Positions 1-6,874 of a stretch of 10,756 nucleotides of DNA are shown in pieces (within the stretch, counting starts at the first letter, position 1; every line of letters begins with the position of its first letter). Source of the stretch: Firmicutes bacterium UBA4049 (GTDB lineage Bacteria; Bacillota; Desulfotomaculia; Desulfotomaculales; Nap2-2B); contig DFZT01000077.1 of NCBI GenBank assembly GCA_002382755.1, forward strand, positions 1 through 10,756, written 5' to 3'. Under the pieces are notes generated by a model. That model was not told where the DNA came from and did not search any database. It saw only the letters and a list, made by a program, of their open reading frames with translations. The position numbers and the translations under genes are program-made.

Positions 1-52
1 CCGCCACTTCGTCGGCCAGTTCAAACGCTCTGAGCATCGTATGGTCACGCAT
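1..52 (-). CDS. Four-helix-bundle protein (23S rRNA IVP family), N-terminal fragment
   Basis: Only the first 17 codons lie in the window; the gene runs off the left edge. Reading leftward from the ATG at 52, the peptide begins MRDHTMLRAFELADEVA. I recognise this as the usual opening of one subgroup of the four-helix-bundle family that includes the protein encoded in 23S rRNA intervening sequences. An AGGAGG ribosome binding site on the minus strand (58-63), 5 nt before the ATG, supports the start. The family forms small helical bundles and its cellular role is generally unknown; it is distantly related to the Avd protein of diversity-generating retroelements, but no reverse transcriptase is visible here. 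The identification rests on a short peptide but is strengthened by the family's C-terminus at the other end of the window. Confidence 0.75.
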   Translation of the reverse strand, partial: MRDHTMLRAFELADEVA

Positions 53-60
53 AATTTCCT

Positions 61-93
61 CCTGTAGCCTAATTGCCTACAGCCTAACAGCCT
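61..93 (-). repeat. Short 7-8 bp tandem repeat (AGGCTGT-like units)
   Basis: On the minus strand AGG/AGGC recurs with a spacing of 7 or 8 bases; the plus-strand 'cct' ends fall at 63, 70, 78, 85 and 93. Typical units read AGGCTGT, with small variants such as AGGCTAC. The last unit runs straight into the AGGAGG ribosome binding site of the leftmost gene, so the array forms its 5' leader. A related array sits at 10562-10589 in the opposite orientation. Confidence 0.6.
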
Positions 94-157
94 GAATAGT
101 TACTAATTTTTACAAAATTTAGGCAAGGGAACTTGGAAAAAGGATATTTCAAAAAAC

Positions 158-187
158 TTGACTGTCTTTGTTCATCGATAATACAAT
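158..187 (+). promoter_or_regulatory. Sigma-A promoter for tyrS
   Basis: TTGACT at 158-163 and TACAAT at 182-187 each match the sigma-A -35/-10 consensus at five of six positions, with an 18-bp spacer. Transcription would start near 194, giving a leader of about 45 nt before the proposed TTG start at 240. This leaves no room for a T-box leader, and it makes in-frame starts upstream of about 194 (such as the TTG at 168) unlikely. Confidence 0.65.
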
Positions 188-239
188 TAAGCAAAAATAT
201 ATAACACACTGTATGTTTTGGGAAAGGGGAAGCAGGGTT

Positions 240-1460
240 TTGCAAAGTTTCGAAGAGCAGATGGAGGTAATTAGAAGGGGTACTGCAGAGATTATCCCGG
301 AAGATGATTTGATTAAGAAATTAGAACGCTCGGTGAAAACGGGAAAACCTCTCTGTATAAAATTGGGTTTGGACCCAACCGCGCCGGATATTCACCTCGG
401 ACATACCGTAGTGCTTCAGAAAGTACGGCAGTTTCAGCTGCTTGGGCATGAGATTAAAATCATCCTTGGCGATTTTACGGCGCGAATCGGCGATCCGACA
501 GGAAAGTCTGAAACACGCCAGCAGTTAACAGAGGATGAAGTAAAGGCGAACCTCAGCACATATGAAAAACAAATTTTTAAAGTCCTGGATCCTGCCCGAA
601 CCAAGCTATTTTTAAACAGCCAGTGGTTATCGCCGTTAACCTTCCAGGAGGTTATTGAACTGGCCGCAAAATATACTATTGCCAGAATGCTTGAGCGGGA
701 AGATTTTAACAGGCGTTTCAAAGAGGGTTTACCGGTGGGAATTCATGAATTTTTTTACCCTCTAATACAGGGTTATGATTCTGTAGTTTTAAAAGCTGAC
801 GTTGAAGTGGGCGGAACAGATCAAAAATTTAACCTTTTAATGGGCAGGACTCTTCAAAAAGAATATGGCCTGGAACCGCAGGTAGCCCTAATGATGCCGA
901 TCCTGGAGGGCTTGGACGGGGTTCAGAAAATGAGCAAGAGCCTTGACAATTATATCGGAATCAATGAAATACCCCGCGAAATATATGGAAAAACAATGTC
1001 AATACCCGATGAGCTGATCACGCGTTACTTCGAATTGGTAACACCATTGGGGTTAATGGAATTATCCGAAATATCCGCCGGCCTCGCCAGCGGGGAACTT
1101 CATCCCAGAGACGCCAAAATGAAGCTTGCCTATGAATTAGTATCTTTTTATCACGATGAAAAATCTGCAAAGCAGGCCGAGGGAGAATTTAGAAAAGTAT
1201 TTCAGCAAAGGGAACTTCCCGATCAGATTCCCGTTTACGAGATAAAATCAGATATTCTGCAGGATGGTTCAATTTGGCTGCCGAGATTAATGGTACTGAC
1301 AGGAATAACGGCAGGCACAAGCGAGGGGAGGCGCATGATAACTCAGGGCGCTGTTAAGGTAAACGGGGTCAGGATTGAGGAACCGTCTTATTTACTTGTC
1401 CCGCAAAATGAGATGATTGTTCAGTGCGGAAAAAGAAAGTTTGTCAAACTCATCCTCTAA
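240..1460 (+). CDS. tyrS: Tyrosyl-tRNA synthetase
   Basis: Class I aminoacyl-tRNA synthetase that charges tRNA-Tyr with tyrosine in the cytoplasm. Numbered from the TTG at 240 it has 406 residues, normal for bacterial TyrRS. The HIGH-type ATP motif is HLGH at 52-55, inside PTAPDIHLGH. The KMSKS loop is exact at 230-234. The C-terminal 60 residues, from about 344, form an S4 RNA-binding domain with the pattern GRRMITQGAVKVNG. The frame is open upstream to a TTG at 168, but that overlaps the promoter. TTG 240 follows purine-rich AAAGGGG (223-229) and gives the N-terminus MQSFEEQMEVIRRG, which resembles family members. ATG 261 is an alternative with a poorer ribosome binding site. No T-box (antiterminator GGTGG-type box) is visible upstream. 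Confidence 0.93.
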   Translation: MQSFEEQMEVIRRGTAEIIPEDDLIKKLERSVKTGKPLCIKLGLDPTAPDIHLGHTVVLQKVRQFQLLGHEIKIILGDFTARIGDPTGKSETRQQLTEDEVKANLSTYEKQIFKVLDPARTKLFLNSQWLSPLTFQEVIELAAKYTIARMLEREDFNRRFKEGLPVGIHEFFYPLIQGYDSVVLKADVEVGGTDQKFNLLMGRTLQKEYGLEPQVALMMPILEGLDGVQKMSKSLDNYIGINEIPREIYGKTMSIPDELITRYFELVTPLGLMELSEISAGLASGELHPRDAKMKLAYELVSFYHDEKSAKQAEGEFRKVFQQRELPDQIPVYEIKSDILQDGSIWLPRLMVLTGITAGTSEGRRMITQGAVKVNGVRIEEPSYLLVPQNEMIVQCGKRKFVKLIL

Positions 1461-1692
1461 AATTTTTTGAACCAGTTGATTTTGGAAGATGAAATCATAT
1501 ATTACATAATATAGTAGTTGTTTGATTGGACTGCTTTTGAAAAATTAATTTGCGGCGCCCTTTAATAGGGTTCATTCGTTTATTGAATTAAGGCTCAAAA
1601 TCGCACTTAAGACATTAACCTCCCTCTATTTGGTAAATTTTCATCCCGCTTGCTGGCCTTTCGGTTTATTTTCGGGAGTGAGGTGAAAACCA
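1461..1692. other. Intergenic region, no gene seen
   Basis: This is the 232-bp gap between tyrS and yunB. It is AT-rich and holds no convincing open frame. There is a T-run just after the tyrS stop (1463-1470), but the only nearby stem (AGTTT/AAACT, 1437-1449) is weak and about ten bases away from it. A short CCCT/AGGG hairpin occurs near 1558-1571. I looked for a sigma-E promoter for yunB and found nothing close enough to the consensus to report. Confidence 0.5.
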
Positions 1693-2349
1693 TTGTTTAG
1701 GAGGCGGCGGCCTTTTCTATTATTTTTACAGTGGTTATTGCCCTTTGTAATACTTTTAGTTGTTGTTGCCGGTCTTGATCACTTGATGCGAACAACAATT
1801 CTTCAGATTGCCGAAGTAAGGGCGACACAACTGGCAACAGAGGCAATCAACCGTACGGTTCAGGAGGAAATCTGGGATAACAATCTTCAGTATCAGGATT
1901 TTGTCCAGATCCAGAAGGATGATCAAGGGCGGATTGTCTTTATGCAGGCCAATACTGTAAAGGTTACCAGAATGGCTGCCGACATTGTTCTGACTGCCAA
2001 CCGCACTCTTGAAAACCTGCGGGGCCAGAGGATTTCTGTCCCTCTGGGGCAGATTACGGGTCTGTACCTTTTTTCTTCTATGGGACCGAGAATAAAGGTA
2101 ACCATAATTCCTGCAGGAACGGTAGAGGTTAATGTCGATGATAAATTCGAACCTGCCGGAATAAACCAAACGCGGCATAAAATCTGGTTAAATTTTAAAA
2201 CTAAGGTAAGAGTAGTTATTCCTTCTATGTACGCCGAAGCGGGGATTGCCACAGATGTTCCTTTGGCGGAAAGCGTTATCGTCGGTGAGGTACCCAGCAC
2301 TTTTGTGAATTTTCAAGGCAGTCTCTTCGGCGGCGGAATCATCCGGTAA
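1693..2349 (+). CDS. yunB: Sporulation protein YunB
   Basis: A 218-residue membrane-anchored protein of the YunB family. In Bacillus subtilis the family belongs to the mother-cell (sigma-E) sporulation programme; its biochemical role is unknown. The N-terminus is very basic (MFRRRR) and is followed by one hydrophobic segment at about residues 8-27. The rest is predicted outside the membrane. Family hallmarks are visible near the C-terminus: PAGTVEVNVDDKFEPAGINQ, then TRHKIWL, and later VPLAESVIVGEVPSTFVN. The TTG start is forced: an in-frame TGA lies at 1684-1686, and the next Met (residue 32) would delete the membrane segment. AGGTG (1681-1685) serves as ribosome binding site with a 7-nt spacer. 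It is somewhat shorter than the B. subtilis protein (about 250 residues). Confidence 0.9.
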   Translation: MFRRRRPFLLFLQWLLPFVILLVVVAGLDHLMRTTILQIAEVRATQLATEAINRTVQEEIWDNNLQYQDFVQIQKDDQGRIVFMQANTVKVTRMAADIVLTANRTLENLRGQRISVPLGQITGLYLFSSMGPRIKVTIIPAGTVEVNVDDKFEPAGINQTRHKIWLNFKTKVRVVIPSMYAEAGIATDVPLAESVIVGEVPSTFVNFQGSLFGGGIIR

Positions 2350-2351
2350 GG

Positions 2352-3689
2352 CTATAACATATTGATTACAAGCCCTGTTATAATCTTTGGATAAAAATAA
2401 GTTGATTTTTGAGGCAGTTTTTCACCATTAAGAGCCATCAAGGTTATTTCTTCTATAAATGTAGGATTTAAGAAAAAGGCAAACTGATAGTTTCCCGCAT
2501 CCACCATGGACAGCAGCTCACCTTCATTCCTGCCGTAATAGATATGGTTTTCGTCAGTCCACTTTTCTTCTCCGATAGATAACAATTTTTTAAAAATAAA
2601 ATAATGGAGGAGCGACACATCCATCTTTTGCCAGGCTGGTGAATGCCCTGCGGGCGCATAAGACGGCAGAGAGATTGCTTCCTTCAGTGTAAGCAGATAT
2701 AAACCGCCTTTGCCTGTATAGAGTCCAATTGTATTTCTGTGTTGAACCGCTTCGGATTTTTTATCCGGTTTTGAGCCGTATTTAAGAGCGCTCATGAAAA
2801 TATTAAAATTTTCATGGTCTACCCCAAGGGGGAAGTTTTCCAGATTAAAATAATCGCCTAAAAGACCAAACAGTTTCTCGGTCTCTATATTATTCCGGAT
2901 AAGACGGTGGGTAGGGAGTATAACAAGCCCGGGATCATTTAAATTAACCAGGCTCATCATTACATAATCGTAACTGTGCTCTTCAAGCGGCGCTTTTTCC
3001 TGTTTCCTGCGCCAGTTCCGGTAAGCCAAAGCAGTTTCGTAACGGTGGTGGCCATCAGCAATGAAAATGCGCTGGTCCGCCATAAACCGCTGAACCCGGG
3101 AGATGACGTCGTTGTCAGTAATGATCCACAGGCTGTAGTGGTGGTTGTCTTCATCAGTAAAACTTAGATCCGGATTCCACTGTCTCCGGGCGCTGGTTAT
3201 TTTTTCTACAAGTCCGTCGGGGTCGACGTAAAGACCGAAAATAGGGCTAAAATTAGCCTGACAGGCCATCATTAACGATAACCGATCAGCTTTATGCTTC
3301 GGTATCGTTTCTTCGTGCGGGATAATTATGCCTTTTTTGTAAGGTTCCAATTTAACATCGCAGATAAGACTGCCGCGGGTTTTTTCAAAACCTTCATGGG
3401 CAAATCTTTCCTGGCAGAGATATATAGCGGGCAAATCTTCCTGCTTTAAAACTCCCTCTTTAAGCCAACCGGAAAATACAGCGGCTGCACGGGTATGCCG
3501 GTTATCCTTCTCTGTATCGGAAGGATAGGTTTTTCCATATTCGAGGCGGATAATATTATTAGGATGCAGTTGATAGTAATATTCCTGTTTCTTTTCGTTA
3601 ATAACATCATAGGGTGGTGTGATCAGGAGGTTCATTGCCCCCGCACTCGGGCTATAACGAATTCCTTTAAAGGGTATTACAGTTGCCAT
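2352..3689 (-). CDS. DUF1015 family protein
   Basis: A 445-residue soluble protein, full length for the DUF1015 family, with no signal peptide or membrane segment. Conserved blocks are ITPPYDVI (23-30), HPNNIIRLE (42-50), PHEETIPKHKADRLSL (124-139) followed by FSPIFGLY (147-154), and the hallmark IADGHHRYETALAYR (210-224). The ATG at 3689 has GGAGG (3696-3700) 6 nt upstream. No enzymatic activity is established that I can state with confidence. In many anaerobes I recall it near serine-biosynthesis genes, but none are present here. The DGHHR motif resembles the GxHR-type signature of ParB/sulfiredoxin/SerK-like nucleotide-binding folds, which is only a suggestion. It diverges from the pyr operon and converges on yunB with a 2-bp gap between stop codons. 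Confidence 0.9.
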   Translation of the reverse strand: MATVIPFKGIRYSPSAGAMNLLITPPYDVINEKKQEYYYQLHPNNIIRLEYGKTYPSDTEKDNRHTRAAAVFSGWLKEGVLKQEDLPAIYLCQERFAHEGFEKTRGSLICDVKLEPYKKGIIIPHEETIPKHKADRLSLMMACQANFSPIFGLYVDPDGLVEKITSARRQWNPDLSFTDEDNHHYSLWIITDNDVISRVQRFMADQRIFIADGHHRYETALAYRNWRRKQEKAPLEEHSYDYVMMSLVNLNDPGLVILPTHRLIRNNIETEKLFGLLGDYFNLENFPLGVDHENFNIFMSALKYGSKPDKKSEAVQHRNTIGLYTGKGGLYLLTLKEAISLPSYAPAGHSPAWQKMDVSLLHYFIFKKLLSIGEEKWTDENHIYYGRNEGELLSMVDAGNYQFAFFLNPTFIEEITLMALNGEKLPQKSTYFYPKIITGLVINML

Positions 3690-3722
3690 GAAATACCTCC
3701 AGTATCTTAATACTTACATGAC

Positions 3723-3751
3723 ATTTTAGTATAACTAACCAGCTAAGTCTA
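3723..3751 (-). promoter_or_regulatory. Probable promoter of the DUF1015 gene
   Basis: On the minus strand TAGACT (3746-3751; four of six to TTGACA) is followed 17 bp later by TAAAAT (3723-3728; five of six to TATAAT). Transcription would start near 3716, giving a leader of about 27 nt before the ATG at 3689. It lies back to back with the rightward promoter at 3757-3785. The -35 element is imperfect, so confidence is modest. Confidence 0.4.
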
Positions 3752-3756
3752 GTGGT

Positions 3757-3785
3757 TTGACAAAAAGAAAAGAGAAACATATAAA
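3757..3785 (+). promoter_or_regulatory. Upstream rightward sigma-A promoter (P1)
   Basis: TTGACA (3757-3762, perfect) is followed by a 17-bp spacer and TATAAA (3780-3785, five of six). This is as good a sigma-A site as the one next to the pyr leader, but lies 111 bp further upstream. No gene starts between them, apart from a 15-codon open frame at 3792-3839 without a ribosome binding site. It may be a second promoter of the pyr operon, giving a longer leader that still contains the attenuator. Confidence 0.5.
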
Positions 3786-3867
3786 ACAGATATGTTGATT
3801 TTGTTGTTATTGGTAGTAAATACCTTGGATACCAGCTAAAGCCATTGGCGCCTTAAAAAGTATGATG

Positions 3868-3896
3868 TTGACATCAAGGGTGGTTTCTGATAAAAT
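3868..3896 (+). promoter_or_regulatory. Main pyr operon sigma-A promoter (P2)
   Basis: TTGACA at 3868-3873 (perfect), 17-bp spacer, TAAAAT at 3891-3896 (five of six). The predicted start near 3903 is just upstream of the PyrR-binding hairpin (3912-3946) and gives a leader of about 135 nt before pyrR. That is the arrangement expected for PyrR attenuation. Confidence 0.8.
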
Positions 3897-3911
3897 ATAT
3901 TAGATTTATAT

Positions 3912-3946
3912 TTCCTTTAAGGCGGTCCGGTGAGGCTGGCAAGGAA
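3912..3946 (+). promoter_or_regulatory. PyrR-binding hairpin (anti-antiterminator)
   Basis: The RNA GGUCCGGUGAGGCU (3924-3937) matches the PyrR binding loop of Bacillus pyr leaders (AGUCCAGAGAGGCU). The upper stem pairs 3923-3927 with 3934-3938 around a six-base loop (CGGUGA). After an internal loop, a perfect lower stem pairs UUCCUU (3912-3917) with AAGGAA (3941-3946). In characterised systems PyrR with bound UMP stabilises this hairpin. That prevents the antiterminator and lets transcription stop before pyrR. Confidence 0.88.
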
Positions 3947-3968
3947 GATTACAACGCGCAGTATAATT

Positions 3969-3983
<15 letters not shown>
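3927..3983 (+). promoter_or_regulatory. pyr antiterminator stem
   Basis: CCGGUGAG (3927-3934) can pair with CUCGCCGG (3976-3983) over eight contiguous pairs, one of them U-G. The pairing extends past a bulge with C3936-G3975 and GG (3938-3939) with CC (3972-3973). The left arm is the loop and 3' part of the PyrR-binding hairpin, and the right arm is the 5' arm of the terminator. The structure therefore excludes both, as an antiterminator should. Pairings were derived by hand, with no energies computed. Confidence 0.75.
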
Positions 3984-4591
<608 letters not shown>

Positions 4592-4614
4592 GGCTTTGGG
4601 GAGAGGAGCAGATC

Positions 4615-5538
4615 ATGATTAATAGGAAAAATTTGATTGGGCTTCAACATTTTGACCCGCCTGAAATAGAACTGATCCTTGATACGGCGGTTGCAATGAA
4701 GGAAATAGTCTCCCGGCCGATCAGGAAAGTGCCTACCTTACGCGGGCGTACGGTTATGAACCTGTTCTATGAGCCCAGTACGCGGACGCGGACCTCCTTT
4801 GAACTGGCCGCCAAGTTTTTAAACGCCGACGTAATTAACATTTCATCATCGGCCAGCAGTGTAGTTAAAGGTGAGAGTCTGAAAGATACTGTCCGCACTC
4901 TGGAAGCCATGGGTACGGATATCGTTATCATCCGGCATCCTATGGCAGGCGCCGCAAACTTGCTGGCCGGCTGGACCGGGGCCGCAGTTATTAATGCAGG
5001 GGACGGCGCGCATGAACACCCGACTCAGGGTCTGCTGGACATGTTTACGGTAAGGGAAAAGAAGGGCGCTCTTGAAGGCCTGAAGATAGCTATTATAGGC
5101 GACATTTTACACAGCCGGGTGGCAAGATCCGATATTTGGGGATTCTTAAAAATGGGCGCCAGGGTGTCGGTCTGCGGGCCTGCCACTATGCTGCCCATTG
5201 GGATTGAACGTACGGGGGTAGATGTATACTGTAACGTCGATAAAGCGTTAGAGGATGCGGATGTGATTATTATGCTTCGAATCCAGTTGGAGAGGCAAAA
5301 AGCGGGGCTGTTCCCCAGCCTTCGTGAATATGCGCGTCTTTTTGGCTTAAACCGCGAAAGGCTTTCCCTGGCTAAAAAAGATGCTCTGGTAATGCATCCC
5401 GGCCCGATGAACAAGGGGGTAGAAATATCCGGAGAGGTTGCCGACAGCCTTCAATCAGTAATTAACGAACAGGTAACCAACGGTGTGGCAGTACGAATGG
5501 CAGTCTTGTATCTGCTTATAGGAGGGGGCGACGCTTAA
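4615..5538 (+). CDS. pyrB: Aspartate carbamoyltransferase catalytic subunit
   Basis: Condenses carbamoyl phosphate with L-aspartate to N-carbamoyl-L-aspartate, the committed step of UMP synthesis. At 307 residues it is standard for the Bacillus-type trimeric enzyme; no regulatory pyrI follows. The carbamoyl-phosphate signature STRTR is at 55-59 ([12 protein letters not shown]). HEHPTQG is at 133-139, and the C-terminal [11 protein letters not shown] loop contributes to aspartate binding. The ATG has AGGAG (4604-4608) with a 6-nt spacer. The stop TAA shares its last A with the pyrC ATG, so translation of the two is probably coupled. Confidence 0.97.
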   Translation: MINRKNLIGLQHFDPPEIELILDTAVAMKEIVSRPIRKVPTLRGRTVMNLFYEPSTRTRTSFELAAKFLNADVINISSSASSVVKGESLKDTVRTLEAMGTDIVIIRHPMAGAANLLAGWTGAAVINAGDGAHEHPTQGLLDMFTVREKKGALEGLKIAIIGDILHSRVARSDIWGFLKMGARVSVCGPATMLPIGIERTGVDVYCNVDKALEDADVIIMLRIQLERQKAGLFPSLREYARLFGLNRERLSLAKKDALVMHPGPMNKGVEISGEVADSLQSVINEQVTNGVAVRMAVLYLLIGGGDA

Positions 5539-6818
5539 TGAAGCTGCTGATTAAAGGAGGGACTCTGATTAATCCGGATCACAAGAAAATATTCAGCGCA
5601 GATGTTTTGATTATTGATCAAAAAATTGCCGCGCTTGATCACAATCTTGAAATTGACGGGGCGGTTGTTTATGATGTCGGGGGAAAACTGGTTCTGCCCG
5701 GCTTGATTGATCTTCATGCGCATTTAAGAGAACCGGGTTTTGAAGACAGTGAAACAATTGCCACCGGAACAATGGCTGCAGCTAAAGGAGGTTTTACAAG
5801 TCTGGCCTGTATGCCCAATACTAATCCGGTTGCCGACAACAGTTCAGTAATTGCTTATATTTTATACAAGGCCTGTCAGGAAGGAAAAGTTAACGTTTTC
5901 CCGATTGGCGCCATCACAGCCGGCAGTAAAGGTGAACAACTTGCCGAAATGGCTGATTTAAAGGAAGCAGGCGCAGTTGCTTTTTCGGATGACGGCAGGT
6001 GTGTTTCCAATGCTGCAGTAATGTACAGGGCAATGCAGTACGCCAGGATGATCAATATGCCGGTTATCGATCATTGTGAGGATACCAGACTGTCCGCTCA
6101 GGGAGCGATGCACGAAGGTTATTATTCCACTTTGCTGGGCTTAAAGGGTATTCCTGCGGCAGCCGAGGAAGTGATTGTCGCCCGTGATCTTGTGCTTGCC
6201 GGAGAAACAGGGTGCCGTCTGCATATAGCCCATGTAAGCACGGCGGGTTCCGTTCAATTAATTCGCCAGGCTAAAACCAGGGGGCTGAAGGTTACTGCAG
6301 AGGCGACGCCGCACCATTTTACACTAACTGACCGGGAAGTTACCGGGTATGACACCGGCACGAAAGTAAATCCTCCTTTAAGGACGCTTGAAGATGTAAA
6401 TGCGGTCAGGCAGGGATTGCGTGACGGTACAATTGACGTCATAGCCACCGATCATGCTCCGCATGCGCAGGAAAAAAAGGAAGTGGAATATGATAACGCT
6501 CCCTTCGGTATTTCAGGGCTGGAAACTGCAGTAGGGCTTGTTTGGACAGAACTTGTCAATACGGAAATTCTTTCACCTCTCGAAGCAGTTGAGAAAATGA
6601 CGATAAACCCAGCGCGCATCCTGGGTATTTCCAAAGGGTTGCTGGCTGAAGGCGCGGATGCTGATCTTACGGTTATCGATCCCGCCCGAACGGAAATAGT
6701 GGACCCGGCAAAGTTTGTCAGCAAGGGGCGCAATACTCCGTTTGCCGGCAGGACGCTTGCCGGTGTTCCCGTATTAACTATTGTTGGAGGAAAGATTGCA
6801 TTTGAATATGCCGGATAA
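5538..6818 (+). CDS. pyrC: Dihydroorotase (long, class I type)
   Basis: Zinc amidohydrolase that cyclises N-carbamoyl-aspartate to L-dihydroorotate. The 426-residue length fits the long Bacillus/Aquifex-type enzyme. Expected metal and catalytic residues are present: HAH at 60-62 (DLHAHLREPG), Asp151 (FSDDG), His179 (DHCED), His232 (IAHVSTAG) and Asp305 (ATDHAPH). The PHHFTLTD block is also intact, so it should be active rather than a degenerate partner subunit. Its ATG overlaps the pyrB stop by 1 nt, with GGAGGGGG (5521-5528) as ribosome binding site. A 56-bp gap without a convincing promoter or terminator separates it from the oxidoreductase gene. Confidence 0.97.
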   Translation: MKLLIKGGTLINPDHKKIFSADVLIIDQKIAALDHNLEIDGAVVYDVGGKLVLPGLIDLHAHLREPGFEDSETIATGTMAAAKGGFTSLACMPNTNPVADNSSVIAYILYKACQEGKVNVFPIGAITAGSKGEQLAEMADLKEAGAVAFSDDGRCVSNAAVMYRAMQYARMINMPVIDHCEDTRLSAQGAMHEGYYSTLLGLKGIPAAAEEVIVARDLVLAGETGCRLHIAHVSTAGSVQLIRQAKTRGLKVTAEATPHHFTLTDREVTGYDTGTKVNPPLRTLEDVNAVRQGLRDGTIDVIATDHAPHAQEKKEVEYDNAPFGISGLETAVGLVWTELVNTEILSPLEAVEKMTINPARILGISKGLLAEGADADLTVIDPARTEIVDPAKFVSKGRNTPFAGRTLAGVPVLTIVGGKIAFEYAG

Positions 6819-6859
6819 TTGCGACGACATTGAGTTTATTGCCATGCAGGATGTGCTTC

Positions 6860-6866
6860 AGGAGGG
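6860..6866 (+). promoter_or_regulatory. Ribosome binding site fixing a GTG start
   Basis: AGGAGGG at 6860-6866, 8 nt before GTG 6875. It is the only strong site near this end of the open frame. It decides for the GTG over the in-frame TTG 6830 and ATG 6851, both of which lie upstream of it and lack a site. Confidence 0.75.
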
Positions 6867-6874
6867 TAGTCTGG

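Noticed and set aside
100..240. T-box riboswitch upstream of tyrS
   Set aside because: No T-box-like sequence or terminator/antiterminator pair is present, and a good promoter sits too close to the gene.
1437..1470. tyrS terminator
   Set aside because: The AGTTT/AAACT stem is only 5 bp and is separated from the T-run by about ten bases.
1573..1601. Sigma-E promoter for yunB (CTCAAAAT as a -10)
   Set aside because: The -10 match is poor, and the bases at the expected -35 position (CATTCGT) do not fit. Regulation by sigma-E is expected from the family but is not shown by the sequence.
1756..2300. Open frames of 140 and 125 codons antisense to yunB
   Set aside because: yunB has recognisable family motifs along the same stretch; the antisense translations show none.
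3792..3839. 15-codon hydrophobic open frame just downstream of the upstream pyr promoter
   Set aside because: It has no ribosome binding site, and its TTG/TTA-rich composition is explained by T-rich sequence. It is too short to support as a leader peptide.
6782..6810. Internal promoter ahead of the oxidoreductase gene (TTGTTG ... GAATAT)
   Set aside because: The -10 matches consensus at only three of six positions and lies in the end of pyrC; this is not better than chance.
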